Source: Peredibacter starrii (GTDB lineage: Bacteria; Bdellovibrionota; Bacteriovoracia; Bacteriovoracales; Bacteriovoracaceae). From it: a DNA stretch of 64,000 bases. Shown here in pieces: positions 7,821-16,757 of the stretch; the first letter of the stretch is position 1, and every line of letters begins with the position of its first letter. The position numbers were made by a program, and so were the translations under genes. The notes beneath the pieces were generated by a model. That model searched no databases. It was given only the letters and a program-made list of their open reading frames with translations, and had not been told where the DNA came from. The stretch lies in NCBI RefSeq assembly GCF_034259205.1, contig NZ_CP139487.1, forward strand, positions 1,736,001 through 1,800,000, in the 5' to 3' direction.

Positions 7821-9246
7821 ATCCCCCAAGAATTTTACAAAGTCTAATTAATTCCTGATTTCTTTTTTCATTAAATTCATGCGCGCAATTCACGCGAAGA
7901 TAATTCTGATACTGCCGTGTGGCCGAAAATAATGGGCCAGGGGTGAAAGAAATTTTCTGACGCTTGGCCTTTTGAAAAGCTTCCAGAGAATTTAAACCTT
8001 CAACTCTTACCCAGAGGAAATAAGAACCGGTTGGATCCGAGAGACAGGCCTTCTGTCCTAGTTGAGAATTGATGACATTGGAATAGATTTGAATGTTTTG
8101 TTGGTAATGGTTACCTAGATTCTGTCCCACTTTTAAAAGATCTTCATTTCTTAAAATGCTACTGACGACATATTGAGTGAGAGTAGAGGTGGAGAGATTA
8201 AGACTAAGTTTCTGGCGAATATAACGATCAGAGTTCTGCGCGGGAATACACCAACCAATTCTAAGTCCAGGTCCCAAAAACTTTGAAAATGATGAACAGT
8301 GGGTAACGATCCCTTCTTTATCAAAATATTTGTAGCTCTTAGGACGCTTCTTCTCAAATGAAAGTTCTCCATATAGATCATCTTCAATCAGTCGAATTTT
8401 ATATTTGTGACAGATAGCGAGGATTTGTTTCTTCCTTTCATCACTCATGGTGAAACCCAAAGGATTCTGAGCATTGGGAGTCGAGATGAGGGCCTTGATT
8501 TTATTGTTCTTGGCCAGCGTTTCCAGCGCTTCTGGATCTAGTCCTTCAGTCGGATCAGTTTTAACTTCTAAAGCCTTGAGACCATGGTGGTGAATGGCGT
8601 GCAGAAGTCCGAAATAACAAGGGGACTCAATTGCCACGATGTCTCCGGCGTCACACTCTGAAGCAAGAGCGATGTTTATCGCCTCAAGGCATCCATTAGT
8701 GACAAGAATGTCTTTATGAGAAGTCACTCCAATCCAAGGTCTCATCCAGCGGGAAAGTTCCTGGCGAAGATCCTCAAGACCCATGCCGAAAATGTAAGCA
8801 CCAGTTGAATGCGGTTGGTGCTTAATGGTTTGAACCATGTACTTATTCACCATGCGAGTTGGGAACTTTTCTAGAGCGGGAGTACCTACACCAAAGGGTG
8901 CCGTTTCAGAATCCATGGTTTGATTAATGAGTTCGATGATTTCATCGATATGATCGATCTCACTGATTTTTGAACGAAACTTCTCTGAAGGTCTAAGAAT
9001 ATTCTCACCTTGAGAGGGAAGACGAGCAGAATAACCACTACGGTCTTTGGCGGAGACATAACCAAAGAGTTCTAATTTTCGATAGGCCTCAACTGCGGTT
9101 GAAAGAGAAACGTCAAACTGATCTGAGATCTTTCGCAGGGATGGAAGCTTTTCACCCGGTAGGATGGAGCCCTTTTCGATATTCTCAACGAAGAAGTCAA
9201 CTATTGTCTGGTAAAGCATAAAAAATCTGTTCTGGTTGAAATTCAA
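7819..9246 (-). CDS. MocR/PdxR-family regulator (GntR HTH fused to PLP aminotransferase)
   Basis: A 475-residue MocR-type protein. Residues 1-75 are a GntR winged helix (GEKLPSLRKISDQFDVSLST, EAYRKLELFGYVSAKDRSGY). From about 110 on it is a class I aminotransferase fold, with ILVTNGCLEAINIALASECD, STPNAQNPLGFTMS, LIEDDLYGELSF and the PLP-lysine region HCSSFSKFLGPGLRIGW (Schiff-base Lys in SFSK). MocR regulators sense PLP or amino-acid-derived ligands and usually control a divergent neighbour. Here that is the EamA transporter at 9307, 60 bases away, so it probably controls amino-acid or metabolite efflux. Confidence 0.9.
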   Translation of the reverse strand: MNFNQNRFFMLYQTIVDFFVENIEKGSILPGEKLPSLRKISDQFDVSLSTAVEAYRKLELFGYVSAKDRSGYSARLPSQGENILRPSEKFRSKISEIDHIDEIIELINQTMDSETAPFGVGTPALEKFPTRMVNKYMVQTIKHQPHSTGAYIFGMGLEDLRQELSRWMRPWIGVTSHKDILVTNGCLEAINIALASECDAGDIVAIESPCYFGLLHAIHHHGLKALEVKTDPTEGLDPEALETLAKNNKIKALISTPNAQNPLGFTMSDERKKQILAICHKYKIRLIEDDLYGELSFEKKRPKSYKYFDKEGIVTHCSSFSKFLGPGLRIGWCIPAQNSDRYIRQKLSLNLSTSTLTQYVVSSILRNEDLLKVGQNLGNHYQQNIQIYSNVINSQLGQKACLSDPTGSYFLWVRVEGLNSLEAFQKAKRQKISFTPGPLFSATRQYQNYLRVNCAHEFNEKRNQELIRLCKILGG

Positions 9247-9306
9247 ATATTCTGTATCTGTTCTGATCTTATATTTTCTTTATTATTAAGATCAAGAGGA
9301 TGTCGC

Positions 9307-10206
9307 ATGAACATTAGAATTATCCTGTCTTTCGCTGTAATTTACATCATTTGGGGCTCGACCTTTACCGCCATTAAATGGGGACTGGATGCTTTCCCAC
9401 CATTTTTATTATCTGGCATGAGATTCTCCCTGGCCGGGATGGTGTTTTTTTTAATTGCAAAGGGAAGAGGCATCAGAGAGATGACGGGAAAAGAAATTCG
9501 TCGTGAAATGCTGGTGGGATTTTTCCTAACACTTGGTAACGCTGGTGTGTGCTGGGCGGAACAATATATTAGTTCAGGCATTGCGGCCCTGATTGTAGGT
9601 GCGATTCCGGTTATGTTTATTCTATTTAACTGGTTGGGATTTGAGAAAAAAGCACCAACAATTAGTGCACTCATAGCATTTGCCATTGGTCTGACAGGGA
9701 TTACACTGATTTCTTTGGGTGATGCTGAGGCCAGTAACTGGAAAGTTATTGTGGCCTTGATGCTGGCCAACTGTTCATGGGTAACAGGATCTCTTATCTT
9801 CAGAACCTCAACATCAAAAGCACCTTATTTCCCGCGCGCTTCGATTCAGACATTAAGTGGTGGGATGTTCATTATTTTCCTTTCAAATGTCGTGGGAGAG
9901 AGAAGTGTGAATTGGGGCAGTCTTCCGATCAGTGGCATCTTGAGTGTTGCCTACCTTGCCCTGGCGGGAACTATTCTTGCCTATACTTGTTATAGTTACC
10001 TACTTCGTAATGTTCGTACCGAACTGACTTCGACCTATGCTCTGGTGAATCCGATGCTTGCGATTTTATTCGGTGTAGTGTGGTTAAAAGAACCATTCAC
10101 ATTAAAAGTGGCAATTGCTGGCGGATTGATTTTGATGAGTGTGGTGATGGTGATTTATGGAGATAAGCTTTTCCCGAAACCAGTACCTGTTAATAAAAAG
10201 CAATAA
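9307..10206 (+). CDS. EamA/DMT-family exporter
   Basis: A 299-residue inner-membrane protein with ten predicted helices in two EamA repeats. Hallmarks are the opening IIWGSTFTAIKWGLDAFPPF with RFSLAGMVFFL, and GVVWLKEPFTLKVAIAGGLIL near the end, the conserved E-P motif in the second repeat. Relatives (RhaT, YdcZ and YedA types) export amino acids or other small metabolites. GAGGAT lies just before the ATG. It is divergent from the MocR gene, which is a common regulator-exporter pairing. Confidence 0.9.
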   Translation: MNIRIILSFAVIYIIWGSTFTAIKWGLDAFPPFLLSGMRFSLAGMVFFLIAKGRGIREMTGKEIRREMLVGFFLTLGNAGVCWAEQYISSGIAALIVGAIPVMFILFNWLGFEKKAPTISALIAFAIGLTGITLISLGDAEASNWKVIVALMLANCSWVTGSLIFRTSTSKAPYFPRASIQTLSGGMFIIFLSNVVGERSVNWGSLPISGILSVAYLALAGTILAYTCYSYLLRNVRTELTSTYALVNPMLAILFGVVWLKEPFTLKVAIAGGLILMSVVMVIYGDKLFPKPVPVNKKQ

Positions 10207-10482
10207 TCCAAACGATCGATGTCTTAAAGCAGATAAAGCAGAAATTTGAGATGCATTTCTCTTAATGGTCGCAATTTCCTACCGAAACTGGTCGTGAATA
10301 AAAGAACCCCGAAGAATTCTTCACTGATAAGACCCTGAAAGATAAAGGAAAACTGCTTGCAGTGAGGTTATTGGTCGAGTGCCTTGTCTAATCTTTATAC
10401 ACCCCTTGTAATCCTTTCCCGTGCTGACTGTGCTCCATACTTCAAGTGGTACTCTTGTTAAAAATACTCAACAGGAGATCCC
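10207..10482. other. 276-base intergenic region with no recognised feature
   Basis: No open frame with a ribosome-binding site and no strong intrinsic terminator. It contains a weak inverted repeat around GAAGAATTCTTC near 10311-10322. The last 60 bases must hold the promoter of the 10483 gene, but I see no confident -35/-10 pair. Confidence 0.4.
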
Positions 10483-11127
10483 ATGAAAAAGTCACTGGTA
10501 ATGCTGTCTCTAGTATTCGCTCAAGCTTTCTCATTTTCTGCAAACGCTGAACTTATTGGCCGCAGCTGGAGATACCTACACATTCCATCTGGGATGCAGG
10601 TTGAACTCAATAACGTAAACGAGCAGGAAGGAACTGCAACATATTTTGACTACGTTACTCATAAGAAAGTAAAAATCAATCTTTCTGAAGTTAGTCGTGA
10701 AATCGACGCCGGAGTAAATGGTGTTAAGACTGGTCACTTCGTTTTGGTTAACTTTGATAAAGATGACGTAAGACACTGCCAGGTTTACCGCGTGTTTGAA
10801 AACGGTATTGCTCGCATTGGTTGTCAGTCAGGTAAAATTCGCAAAAACATTGGTGTAGACCGTCCACAAGTTCATCAGTTCAATGCCAGCGTTTATGACG
10901 TAACAGGTGAAACTGAATCAATGGAAGGTTTTTCGAAAAAAGAAAAAGTTAAACTAGCGGTAGATGCTGGTAACCTTAAGGCCGGTACAACAGTTAGAAT
11001 TGAAGCCATTTTCAATAACGGTGAAGCTCTAATTCAAAAAATGGGCGCGAACCTTCTGGATACATCAGGTCTTCTTCTGAAGTTTAATATCGAAAGAGTA
11101 CGTTTAAACGATCTTGAAAAGAAATAG
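10483..11127 (+). CDS. secreted protein of unknown function
   Basis: A 214-residue protein with a signal peptide (SLVMLSLVFAQAFSFSANA). The mature part looks like two related beta-rich halves: one opens RSWRYLHIPSGMQVELNNVNEQEGTATYFD and the other AGNLKAGTTVRIEAIFNNGEALIQ, both with a V-x-I/L-x-N pattern as in SH3-like or regulatory-binding barrels. Two cysteines (RHCQVY, IGCQSG) probably pair. CAGGAG precedes the ATG, and a strong intrinsic terminator follows. Family not recognised. Confidence 0.75.
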   Translation: MKKSLVMLSLVFAQAFSFSANAELIGRSWRYLHIPSGMQVELNNVNEQEGTATYFDYVTHKKVKINLSEVSREIDAGVNGVKTGHFVLVNFDKDDVRHCQVYRVFENGIARIGCQSGKIRKNIGVDRPQVHQFNASVYDVTGETESMEGFSKKEKVKLAVDAGNLKAGTTVRIEAIFNNGEALIQKMGANLLDTSGLLLKFNIERVRLNDLEKK

Positions 11128-11135
11128 ATCAGATA

Positions 11136-11163
11136 AGAAGGCCCCTAACGGGGCCTTCTTTTT
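11136..11163. terminator. intrinsic terminator
   Basis: Stem AGAAGGCCCC/GGGGCCTTCT with loop TAAC, followed by a T-run on the plus strand. It ends the 10483-11127 transcript. The first base pairs next to it also hold the stop codon of the convergent 11162 gene, so it may serve both directions. Confidence 0.85.
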
Positions 11164-11482
11164 ATAGACGTGTACAACGAACTTCCATTAAGAATTCACG
11201 CTTCCAGATCGCCAGATCCACAAAAGCACCTGCCTTATCCAGACTTCCTGTCGCATATGTACGAGATGGTTCATAGGAATTGTAAGCTTCGAGCTCAACT
11301 ATATTCTGTGATTTGGCATTGGCCATGAAACGAAAGCCTTCCACTTCACCGATCACAGCTTTGTCTTTGAGGCAGATTGAGTTTGAAAGAACAGTTTCAG
11401 CATTGTGCTTGGCCTCGCACTTAAGTTCCATCGCAAATGCCGATGAGCTAACGAAGAGAGCAGTTAAAAGAAGTGTTTTCAT
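11162..11482 (-). CDS. small secreted protein
   Basis: A 106-residue protein with a signal peptide (KTLLLTALFVSSSAFA). The mature domain has paired cysteines (LKCEAKH, SICLKD, VRCTRL) and is beta-rich. Its ATG overlaps the stop of the upstream 11479 gene (ATGA), so the two are translated together. I do not recognise the family. The end of the gene abuts the terminator of the convergent gene. Confidence 0.7.
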   Translation of the reverse strand: MKTLLLTALFVSSSAFAMELKCEAKHNAETVLSNSICLKDKAVIGEVEGFRFMANAKSQNIVELEAYNSYEPSRTYATGSLDKAGAFVDLAIWKREFLMEVRCTRL

Positions 11483-11910
11483 TTGAGAGTTCCTTTAATG
11501 GTTAAAGCGATCTTTTCTCCATCATGCCATTGTTCATGATAGAGGATCTCGCCCTGTTGAGTTTTTGTGAGAGTTAAAAAGTAGGTCGAGCCATCCGCCG
11601 GATCAAAGATCTGGTACTTGATCTCGCGGTCACTGATTGTTCCTAGTTCTTCATCAAGGTTGAAGAGCTTACCATTACGAATAATCATCTTGAAGGGATC
11701 AAACGAAGCATTTAAAAGACCGCCACAATTATAGCCGCCATCTCTTAAACGAAAAAGTTCCGGTATCGTTTCTAAGCGCAGATAGATTTCATGACAATGA
11801 TGGGTGCGTCCGCTGGCAAAAACCGCTGTTCCGCTTCCTGAGAAACTTCCTGTGAAACTGGCATGAACTTGAAATGAAACAAACAATAGGAGAGTGATTA
11901 GTTTTTTCAT
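11479..11910 (-). CDS. secreted beta-rich protein
   Basis: A 143-residue protein with a signal peptide (KKLITLLLFVSFQVHA). The mature part begins SFTGSFSGSGTAVFASGRTH and has CHEIYLRLE and YNCGGLLNAS, giving two cysteines. The strand pattern resembles small lipocalin-like or beta-barrel domains. It is first gene of a two-gene operon with 11162-11482. No Shine-Dalgarno is visible; TACGCT lies exactly six bases before the ATG. Function unknown. Confidence 0.7.
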   Translation of the reverse strand: MKKLITLLLFVSFQVHASFTGSFSGSGTAVFASGRTHHCHEIYLRLETIPELFRLRDGGYNCGGLLNASFDPFKMIIRNGKLFNLDEELGTISDREIKYQIFDPADGSTYFLTLTKTQQGEILYHEQWHDGEKIALTIKGTLK

Positions 11911-11916
11911 TCATAA

Positions 11917-11970
11917 AGCGTAACAGATGGCGCAGCACCCTTCAAGAATACTGTCAGTCAATGTTAGACT
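11917..11970. promoter_or_regulatory. overlapping divergent leaderless-type promoters
   Basis: On the minus strand TTGAAG (11940-11945), a 17-base spacer and TACGCT (11917-11922) end six bases before the ATG at 11910. On the plus strand TTCAAG (11941-11946), an 18-base spacer and TAGACT (11965-11970) end six bases before the GTG at 11977. The two -35 boxes overlap, so the genes may compete for polymerase. Confidence 0.4.
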
Positions 11971-11976
11971 TCGAGC

Positions 11977-13491
11977 GTGAGAACATTAACACTGCTTCTC
12001 CTATTCATCAGTTGCTGTGCAAGGCTACCGGAGCCTTCCAAGAAAGAGCTGACTTATAGCTTTGATAGTTCACCTAAGACCAAGATTTATCAATCCATTC
12101 ACAAAGAACTTGTCGCGCATCCTGAACTCAATGGCTTTTATCCTTTGGGAGATGGCGAAGATGCATTGGCGGCAAGGCTTGCTGCGGTGTTGGAGGCGGA
12201 ACGTACTTTAGATCTTCAATATTATATCTGGCACGATGATGAAACTGGACGGGCCCTCTTAAAGCAGATTCTCACGGCCGCTGATCGCGGTGTGAGAGTT
12301 CGGTTGTTATTAGATGATTTAAATGAAGGTAAGCATGATAAAGGACTCCTCATTCTGGATTCCCATCCTTTTATCGAAGTCCGCCTGGCCAATCCCTTTG
12401 CTCACCGTAAAGCGCGTGTGATGGAAGCTTTCCGCTTTAGTCAGGTAAATCGTCGTATGCATAATAAGGTCTTTATTGCAGATAACCAAATTGGAATTTT
12501 TGGTGGTCGAAATATTGGGGATGAATATTTTGGGGCCAGTGATGATATGAACTTCGGGGACTTTGACCTGTGGTCGATTGGCCCACTGGTCAAAGAATTA
12601 TCAGAAGAGTTCGATACCTATTGGAACAGCGATGTGGCCTTCCCCGTGGCACAGCTCTCACAAGAAAAGATCACGAAAGAGGATATGGAGAAGTTTCATG
12701 AGAAATCGATCCTGGATCAAAAGAAGGTCAAGACCGATAAATATGCAGAACGTGTTTTGTCCCATCATCTCATCGAAAAGTTTCTGGATAAAGACTTTAA
12801 GCTCTATTGGGGCAAGGCCCGGGCATTTTATGATTCACCGGAAAAATTAAACCCTGATGAGAAGACCAAGCTATTGGCCGATGATCTTCGTACTAATTTA
12901 AATGCGGCCAATAAAGAATTAATTCTTATTTCGCCTTATTTTGTGCCTGGGAAAAAAGGGATGAAGACCTTTAAAGAACTTAGAAGGAAAGAAGTTGATA
13001 CTTGGGTCCTTACAAATTCTTTGGCCTCAAACGATGTGACGACAGTCTTCTCAGGATATCGGAAATACCGAAGGCCTCTAATTAAAAAAGGCGTCCATCT
13101 CTATGAACTCATGCCTCGATCTAATCGACAGGAAAAAGACAAATCGTCTATTGGGTCAAGTGCGACTTCCGGGCTTCATGGGAAACTGATTGTCTTTGAT
13201 CAGAAGAAAGTCGTCGTAGGATCAATGAACCTGGATCCCCGGTCTAAGAATTTAAATACCGAAATGGGAATTGTGGTGGATAGCCCTGAAATGGCCAGGG
13301 ACATTTCTCAAAAAGTGAAAACGATTGTGAAAGAAGATGCCTACCGTGTGATATTGAAAGGCGATGATTTACGATGGGAAGCTTTAAAAGATGATAAAAA
13401 GATAAAATACGATAAAGAGCCTGAAACAACCTGGTGGAAGAGGTTCAAGGCGAACCTCTCCGCCATTTTTGTGCCTGAAAAACTGCTTTAA
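11977..13491 (+). CDS. phospholipase D-family protein, cardiolipin synthase-like
   Basis: A 504-residue exported PLD-superfamily enzyme. It has two HKD motifs: HNKVFIADNQIGIFGGRN and HGKLIVFDQKKVVVGSMNLD, each with downstream G-G/S-x-N. The N-terminus LTLLLLFISCCARLPEP is a signal peptide, possibly a lipobox ending in SC. ALAARLAAVLEAERTLDLQYYIWHDD marks the usual PLD entry. It would hydrolyse or transfer phosphatidyl groups in the periplasm or outer membrane. A GTG start at 11977 fits both the signal peptide and the -10 six bases upstream. The stop interlocks with the convergent gene at TTAA 13488-13491. Confidence 0.85.
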   Translation: MRTLTLLLLFISCCARLPEPSKKELTYSFDSSPKTKIYQSIHKELVAHPELNGFYPLGDGEDALAARLAAVLEAERTLDLQYYIWHDDETGRALLKQILTAADRGVRVRLLLDDLNEGKHDKGLLILDSHPFIEVRLANPFAHRKARVMEAFRFSQVNRRMHNKVFIADNQIGIFGGRNIGDEYFGASDDMNFGDFDLWSIGPLVKELSEEFDTYWNSDVAFPVAQLSQEKITKEDMEKFHEKSILDQKKVKTDKYAERVLSHHLIEKFLDKDFKLYWGKARAFYDSPEKLNPDEKTKLLADDLRTNLNAANKELILISPYFVPGKKGMKTFKELRRKEVDTWVLTNSLASNDVTTVFSGYRKYRRPLIKKGVHLYELMPRSNRQEKDKSSIGSSATSGLHGKLIVFDQKKVVVGSMNLDPRSKNLNTEMGIVVDSPEMARDISQKVKTIVKEDAYRVILKGDDLRWEALKDDKKIKYDKEPETTWWKRFKANLSAIFVPEKLL

Positions 13492-13874
13492 CAATCCATA
13501 TATTCATAGTCGCGAACTTCACATTGCAATTCTACATGCTGAGTTTGATTGTTCTCATCTGAGTAGGTTAGTGAACCTGTTGTGTTCCCGGTTGAGTTCG
13601 CAAAAACTAGTTTCACATCATCAAAGTCGTATAAATCTTTATCATTTTTAAAAGAACGTTCTCCTGTTCGTAGACCTGAATTCTCTTCTCCATTAAAGCT
13701 AATGGCCCCATTACTTTTTGCCTTACAACCATCAAAGTCAGAATAATATGAAATGCTAACCGGTTGACCATTCTTTAGTTGTCCCGTGCACGTTCCTTCA
13801 ACTTTCATATTTGTGCCTGCATAAAGGTTATTCATGGAAAAAAGAACAAAAAGAGTGCTGATAAAGAATTTCAC
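13488..13874 (-). CDS. small secreted protein of unknown function
   Basis: A 128-residue protein. The frame runs to 13916, but the signal peptide (KFFISTLFVLFSMNNLYA) begins at a GTG at 13874 preceded by GGGGAC, so I place the start there. The mature part is a small beta-rich domain with four cysteines (EGTCTG, FDGCKA, LQCEVR, YMDC at the very end). It is convergent with the PLD gene, sharing the interlocked stop at 13488-13491. Family not recognised. Confidence 0.65.
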   Translation of the reverse strand: MKFFISTLFVLFSMNNLYAGTNMKVEGTCTGQLKNGQPVSISYYSDFDGCKAKSNGAISFNGEENSGLRTGERSFKNDKDLYDFDDVKLVFANSTGNTTGSLTYSDENNQTQHVELQCEVRDYEYMDC

Positions 13875-13983
13875 GTTGTCCCCACTTGTTTGGTTTTTTG
13901 TTGTGCGAACAAACATAACTCTCTGTGCACGGTGCCACCATTTAACTTAAACTAAAGATTTGATGGGCCATTTGCTCAGTTTA

Positions 13984-14011
13984 TTGTCACTCAGATCCTG
14001 GCCAATAAAAT
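13984..14011 (+). promoter_or_regulatory. promoter for a leaderless BON-protein mRNA
   Basis: TTGTCA at 13984-13989, a 16-base spacer and TAAAAT at 14006-14011. The ATG at 14018 follows the -10 by six bases, and there is no Shine-Dalgarno. Confidence 0.5.
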
Positions 14012-14017
14012 GAATGA

Positions 14018-14416
14018 ATGGAGATCATCCCAAAGAAGAAAAATAAAATTGATTATGATGATAATGAGGACCAGGATTGGTTTTCATATCTTCATGAAAA
14101 CATCGAAACTCACACTCCACTTGGGAGCCCATTTCCTGGATCGAGTTGGAGCTATGAAAGACGAGATTCACTCTTTGATCATGAAGATGGTTTAAAAAAA
14201 CCAGATGACGAACTTCATTGGGAAATCATGAGAAAACTATATGAGAATAAATGTGTCGATGCGTCTCTTATCGTTGTAATCGTTTTGAATGGCAATGTTC
14301 AGTTGAATGGAAAGGTTCGTTCAGAGGAAGCAAAAAAAAATGCAGAACGGGTCGTCACCATGCTGCCTGGTGTTTGGCGCGTGGAAAATAAACTCATTGT
14401 GGAGCAACCTTCTTAG
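14018..14416 (+). CDS. BON-domain protein
   Basis: A 132-residue protein with no signal peptide. Residues 1-65 are charged and low-complexity (KKKNKIDYDDNEDQDWF, YERRDSLFDHEDG). Residues 68-130 are a BON domain: IMRKLYENKCVDASLIVVIV, then NGNVQLNGKVRSEEAKKNAE and MLPGVWRVENKLIV, with the conserved glycines. BON domains usually bind phospholipid or pair with other envelope proteins; without a signal this one would stay in the cytosol. It lies just upstream of a histidine kinase but has its own promoter. Confidence 0.8.
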   Translation: MEIIPKKKNKIDYDDNEDQDWFSYLHENIETHTPLGSPFPGSSWSYERRDSLFDHEDGLKKPDDELHWEIMRKLYENKCVDASLIVVIVLNGNVQLNGKVRSEEAKKNAERVVTMLPGVWRVENKLIVEQPS

Positions 14417-14420
14417 TTAA

Positions 14421-14449
14421 TTTTCAAGTAGGGCAACTTCCTTTAAAAT
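14421..14449 (+). promoter_or_regulatory. promoter for a leaderless histidine-kinase mRNA
   Basis: TTTTCA at 14421-14426, a 17-base spacer and TAAAAT at 14444-14449. The ATG at 14456 follows by six bases. No Shine-Dalgarno is present. Confidence 0.5.
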
Positions 14450-14455
14450 CATTCT

Positions 14456-15799
14456 ATGAAAACAAGTCTCTCGTTCTTGTTTTTAACTGCCCTGATCCCT
14501 TCCATCCTTTCTATGGGATTGGCCTTCATCAAATACTATCAAACCAAAAAAGATGAATTCCTACATTTAGGAGAGTTTTACGCCTCCATGATATCAGTGG
14601 TTGGCGCCTCATTTTTCTTTGGTGTTTACAGTGTGATTCCTTGGGTGTGGACAGTCCGAACTGCGACTCTTGTCATGACGGATATGACGGGAACCAATTG
14701 TTTTAAAAGATTTCATCTCATAGCACTTGGTGCAGGTGCCATCATATCTTTGGGTTTAGGAAGCTTAGGCTCAGAATTACCTGTGGCCATCTCTCCCTTT
14801 GCGGTTGTGGTCGGTCTTATTGGTATTTCTTTCATTTTAGAGGCCTACCTTCGACCTGAGCGATCTAACTTCGGTTTACTTCATTATTGGACCTCACTGT
14901 TAATTTTGGGCTATTTTCTTTCGCGAATGACCTTTCCCCTTTGGGTCACGGATACCGATGTAAGAGAGCTTGGAGTCTGGGTCGATGGCTTCTTGCTGCT
15001 CCTTTTCAGTGTTTCATTGTACCCACTCTACGCGGAACTTGTTTTTGAGAAACAGGAAAGGTTTCTTGAGGAAGTTCTCCATGTTCGGAACAAGCAGTTA
15101 TTTAGTCACTCGATTTTTTCTGAATACAAAATTCTCTCGGCCGGTGTGACCCACGAAATCAATAATGCTCTCACGATTATCAACGCTAAGATCGAGCAAC
15201 TTCTTCGAAGAAAACACTCGGACGATGATGAAAAAGGTCTTCGGGTGATCCTAAATTCAACCAATCGGATTTCGCGAAGTGTGCGTGGACTTCGTGAGTT
15301 TATTTATCCCCATGATTTTGATGAGGTCCTGAGTGTCTCAGAAGTCATTGATCATGTCTTAATGCTTTATGGGCAACGATTAAAAAACCACAATGTGAAT
15401 GTCACTACTAACGGATTAGGAGGGAAGCTTGTAAAAGGTCACCGTATCCAACTTGAGCAGGTGTTTCTTACTCTTATCAATAACTCGGTGGAGAGTATTG
15501 ACCAACTGGATGAGAAGTGGATCGATATCAACTGTCGCAGCCGAGGGAATTCAGTAGAGATAGTGATTCGAGACTCAAGTACCGGTGAAGATATAGAAGT
15601 GGAGAACATGCTTTCATTGCCCTTCCTCTCGACCAAAGAAAATGTTGATAGCGGTATTAGGTTAGTTCTCGCCAAAGATATTGTGGAAAAGCATGGGGGC
15701 ACATTTAACTATGTGAAGGACGATGAAAACACCGCCTTTAAAATCCGACTCCCGCAAGTTGAGTCAGAAGAAAACCTGCAGAATAGAATGTATCAGTAA
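14456..15799 (+). CDS. membrane sensor histidine kinase
   Basis: A 447-residue histidine kinase. Residues 1-205 hold about seven membrane helices, a 7TM-type sensor without a periplasmic domain. The HisKA helix has SAGVTHEINNALTIINAKIE with the phospho-His at residue 233. The ATPase domain has the N box VFLTLINNSVESI, a shortened G1 region (IRDSSTGEDIEVENM) and a G2-like SGIRLVLAKDIVEKHGGTF. The usual D-G-x-G of the G1 box is replaced by S-S-T-G-E-D, so ATP binding may be weak. No response regulator is adjacent. The 3' end overlaps the convergent corA gene by seven bases. Confidence 0.85.
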   Translation: MKTSLSFLFLTALIPSILSMGLAFIKYYQTKKDEFLHLGEFYASMISVVGASFFFGVYSVIPWVWTVRTATLVMTDMTGTNCFKRFHLIALGAGAIISLGLGSLGSELPVAISPFAVVVGLIGISFILEAYLRPERSNFGLLHYWTSLLILGYFLSRMTFPLWVTDTDVRELGVWVDGFLLLLFSVSLYPLYAELVFEKQERFLEEVLHVRNKQLFSHSIFSEYKILSAGVTHEINNALTIINAKIEQLLRRKHSDDDEKGLRVILNSTNRISRSVRGLREFIYPHDFDEVLSVSEVIDHVLMLYGQRLKNHNVNVTTNGLGGKLVKGHRIQLEQVFLTLINNSVESIDQLDEKWIDINCRSRGNSVEIVIRDSSTGEDIEVENMLSLPFLSTKENVDSGIRLVLAKDIVEKHGGTFNYVKDDENTAFKIRLPQVESEENLQNRMYQ

Positions 15800-16713
15800 G
15801 ATTTTGCTCTCGGCTTAAACCAGCCTCGACGGTTGAAGTACCAAATGGCAATGAAAGTGAAAAAGACCATGAGAAGGATGGTTGCACCTAATCCGAATGT
15901 GGTATGAATTCCTGGTAAATGCTCGAAGTTCATTCCGTAAAAAGATGAGATAAAAGTCAAAGGCAGGAGAATTGTCGCGAAGATCGTGAGGACCTTCATG
16001 ACCTCATTACTTCTTTGTTCATTAATTGATAGATACAAAGCAAAGAGCTGATCGAAGTTATGAGAAAGATCATCCAGACGGAAATACATTTGATCAATAT
16101 CTTCTCTTAAATCTTGTAAGAGGGAATTATGAGTGCCCCAGAATTCCTTACAATGGAACAGGGCTATTTGATTCTGTTTTAACATACTCTTTAAGACGAA
16201 TATCTGGCGCCGAAAATGATACACGCGGTTAGTACTTAGAAATTCCGTAGATCGCGATAAAACCTCGTGCTCAAAATCCTCATAGTTGTTCTGAAGTTTC
16301 ATGATCGGCTCTTCATAGGTCAAAATAATCGCTCTCATCATCTGATGGGCCATGCCTGGAAGAGTGTCAGGAAAATTATCGCGATTGAGGTCTGCAAATT
16401 TTCGTAAGAAGTTGAGCTCAACATTATGCACAGTTATGATTCGCTCTTTCATGATGAAAATACCCAGCTTATTTGTGAGTCCGGGAACCGTGATGTCATC
16501 CATATCAGAAGCCGGATCAAAGGCGCGACTCAGGAGGAAGTGGCCTTCTTCCATATGTTCATACTTGGGTAAATGTCCGGGTTTAATACAGTCTTGGACC
16601 AATAGCTGAGGAAGTTTAAATTCCTCTTTCAGGAATTCATAGTCGACCTTGAGCGGTCGTTCAATATCGATCCAGGAGTAATGACGTTTGATAACAACGT
16701 TTTCCGTGATCAT
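15793..16713 (-). CDS. corA: CorA-family divalent cation transporter
   Basis: A 306-residue inner-membrane channel of the CorA family. The large cytosolic N-terminal domain covers about residues 1-240, including the long stalk helix ending in LFALYLSINEQRSNEVMKVL. Two C-terminal membrane helices follow, with the signature YGMNFEHLPG between them (GMN at the pore mouth). Length matches CorA (about 316 residues). It should import Mg2+ or related cations as a pentamer. I see no Mg2+-sensing leader in the short upstream region. Confidence 0.9.
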   Translation of the reverse strand: MITENVVIKRHYSWIDIERPLKVDYEFLKEEFKLPQLLVQDCIKPGHLPKYEHMEEGHFLLSRAFDPASDMDDITVPGLTNKLGIFIMKERIITVHNVELNFLRKFADLNRDNFPDTLPGMAHQMMRAIILTYEEPIMKLQNNYEDFEHEVLSRSTEFLSTNRVYHFRRQIFVLKSMLKQNQIALFHCKEFWGTHNSLLQDLREDIDQMYFRLDDLSHNFDQLFALYLSINEQRSNEVMKVLTIFATILLPLTFISSFYGMNFEHLPGIHTTFGLGATILLMVFFTFIAIWYFNRRGWFKPRAKSY

Positions 16714-16757
16714 GTCCCCATTGAAACATCACTTGGGACAAAAGACAATTTACTGAC

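Noticed and set aside
9342-9770. Minus-strand ORF of 142 residues opposite the EamA gene
   Set aside because: Shadow of the membrane protein gene in another frame; no start signal and no recognisable domain.
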